Shown here: piece after piece, positions 5,325 through 5,955 of the stretch | Numbering within the stretch: the stretch's first letter is position 1 | How the letters are laid out: every line of letters begins with the position of its first letter | Origin: GWA2-49-15 sp964359085 | GTDB taxonomy: Bacteria; Bdellovibrionota; Bacteriovoracia; Bacteriovoracales; Bacteriovoracaceae | Assembly: GCA_964359085.1 (NCBI GenBank) | Contig: CAYHRT010000233.1 | Coordinates: 1 to 5,955, forward strand | Reading direction: 5' to 3' | DNA length: 5,955 bases | Notes under the pieces: model-generated | The model's input: only the letters and a program-made list of their open reading frames with translations | Told to the model about the DNA's origin: nothing | The model's database searches: none | Program-made: the position numbers and the translations under genes

Positions 5325-5955
5325 CTAGAAGAAGAAGCGAATATCGGCAGAGTAAATTTCACTAACCTTCACGCCATCAACCTGCGAGGTGAGGGGAGTT
5401 TTGGCCATGACTTCAAGATGCATGAGCCATAGTTTAAAGCGTGTGGCGAAAGTGAAGTGCTCTTTATCGGCCATGGTTCGAAGAGTTAGTCCCAGGCGAT
5501 CTCCCCAAACATGGGCACCCCAATCGGCACCAAAGTAATAAGCATCGCCAAACCCATAGCCGGAACGAGCGTGAGTACCAATAAAAGGTTGTGCAGAGAA
5601 AATCCACAAACGATAATTGGCCTGACCATGCAGCCTGATAAGTGGGTCTGTACCATAATTGGGTTTGGTTGTTTCGCTCGAAATTTCAGAGATTTTGACT
5701 TCTTCCAAGGCCGCAAAGGCAGAATAATTGCTGTTTTTATAGCCAAGTTTGTAATCAAAAACGGCATTGATCAAAGTGTTGGGTTCATCAATGTCGATAC
5801 CACCGCCGCCGGCGATCATAAGAGTAGCATCTAATTTTTTGCGGAGGTCAGCACGGCCTAGCGCCAACAAGGAGAACTGTCCAAACCAGTGCTCATCTTT
5901 GGTGTAGTCCACCACCATCCCTGCTTTGGCATCAACTTTAATATAATTATCAAAG
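5325..5955 (-). CDS. Probable outer-membrane beta-barrel protein (C-terminal part)
   Basis: The frame is open to the window edge, giving 209 residues of a longer protein. An internal ATG at 5918 is preceded by 12 in-frame codons (FDNYIKVDAKAG), so it is not a convincing start. The sequence has the pattern of a transmembrane beta-barrel: alternating hydrophobic and polar stretches of about ten residues, many aromatic girdle residues (for example ANYRLWIFSAQPF, AYYFGADWGAHVWG and FTFATRFKLWLM), glycine-rich turns (AGGGGIDID) and a final strand ending IYSADIRFFF. A C-terminal phenylalanine is the usual recognition signal for the BAM assembly machinery. There are no cysteines and no catalytic motif. 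The specific family and any transported substrate are not recognised. It is probably a separate transcription unit from the AAA gene, because a strong terminator lies between them. Confidence 0.65.
   Translation of the reverse strand, partial: FDNYIKVDAKAGMVVDYTKDEHWFGQFSLLALGRADLRKKLDATLMIAGGGGIDIDEPNTLINAVFDYKLGYKNSNYSAFAALEEVKISEISSETTKPNYGTDPLIRLHGQANYRLWIFSAQPFIGTHARSGYGFGDAYYFGADWGAHVWGDRLGLTLRTMADKEHFTFATRFKLWLMHLEVMAKTPLTSQVDGVKVSEIYSADIRFFF

Noticed and set aside
5511..5834. Plus-strand open frame of 107 codons opposite the beta-barrel gene
   Set aside because: The minus-strand frame has a coherent beta-barrel pattern and runs to the window edge, while this frame has no ribosome site and no recognisable domain.
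1..5955. CRISPR array, tRNA or rRNA gene, insertion sequence
   Set aside because: No regularly spaced direct repeats, no tRNA-like or rRNA sequence, and no transposase or terminal inverted repeats were seen on either strand.

Overview
The window comes from a Gram-negative, diderm bacterium. It carries a Lol-type lipoprotein-release ABC transporter, a predicted secreted protein and a C-terminal piece of a likely outer-membrane beta-barrel. The moderate GC content and gene style would fit a Bdellovibrionota or other former deltaproteobacterial lineage, but no marker here settles the taxonomy.

Layout. Plus strand, 1-1341: the 3' part of a LolC/LolE-type permease gene, overlapping by ATGA with a complete lolD ATPase gene. 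Plus strand, 1407-2180: an unrecognised protein with an apparent signal peptide, 65 nt after lolD. Region 2181-2350 is a regulatory intergenic stretch with two FNR/CRP-type palindromes of identical geometry and a 7-bp perfect hairpin just before a strong Shine-Dalgarno sequence. Plus strand, 2351-4057: a nitrate/nitrite porter (NarK/NasA, NNP family of the MFS) fused at its C-terminus to a universal stress protein (Usp) domain. Minus strand, 4063-5238: an AT-richer gene for an AAA ATPase with a DUF4143-type C-terminal region, convergent with narK and 5 nt from it. Minus strand, 5325-5955: a likely outer-membrane beta-barrel gene cut by the window edge. A 22-bp perfect palindrome followed by T-rich sequence ends this last gene.

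How the genes relate. LolC/E and LolD form one inner-membrane machine that extracts lipoproteins for transfer to the outer membrane, and the secreted protein may be in the same transcript. The narK-usp gene looks like its own transcription unit, and its upstream sites suggest control by oxygen, nitric oxide or nitrate through an FNR/DNR-type regulator. No nitrate reductase gene is in view. The AAA/DUF4143 gene looks like a stand-alone accessory gene wedged between narK and the beta-barrel gene. The most notable items are the transporter-Usp fusion with a degraded Usp nucleotide-binding loop, the paired FNR-like sites, and the AAA gene with a changed TGSSARK motif and an inverted-repeat promoter region.
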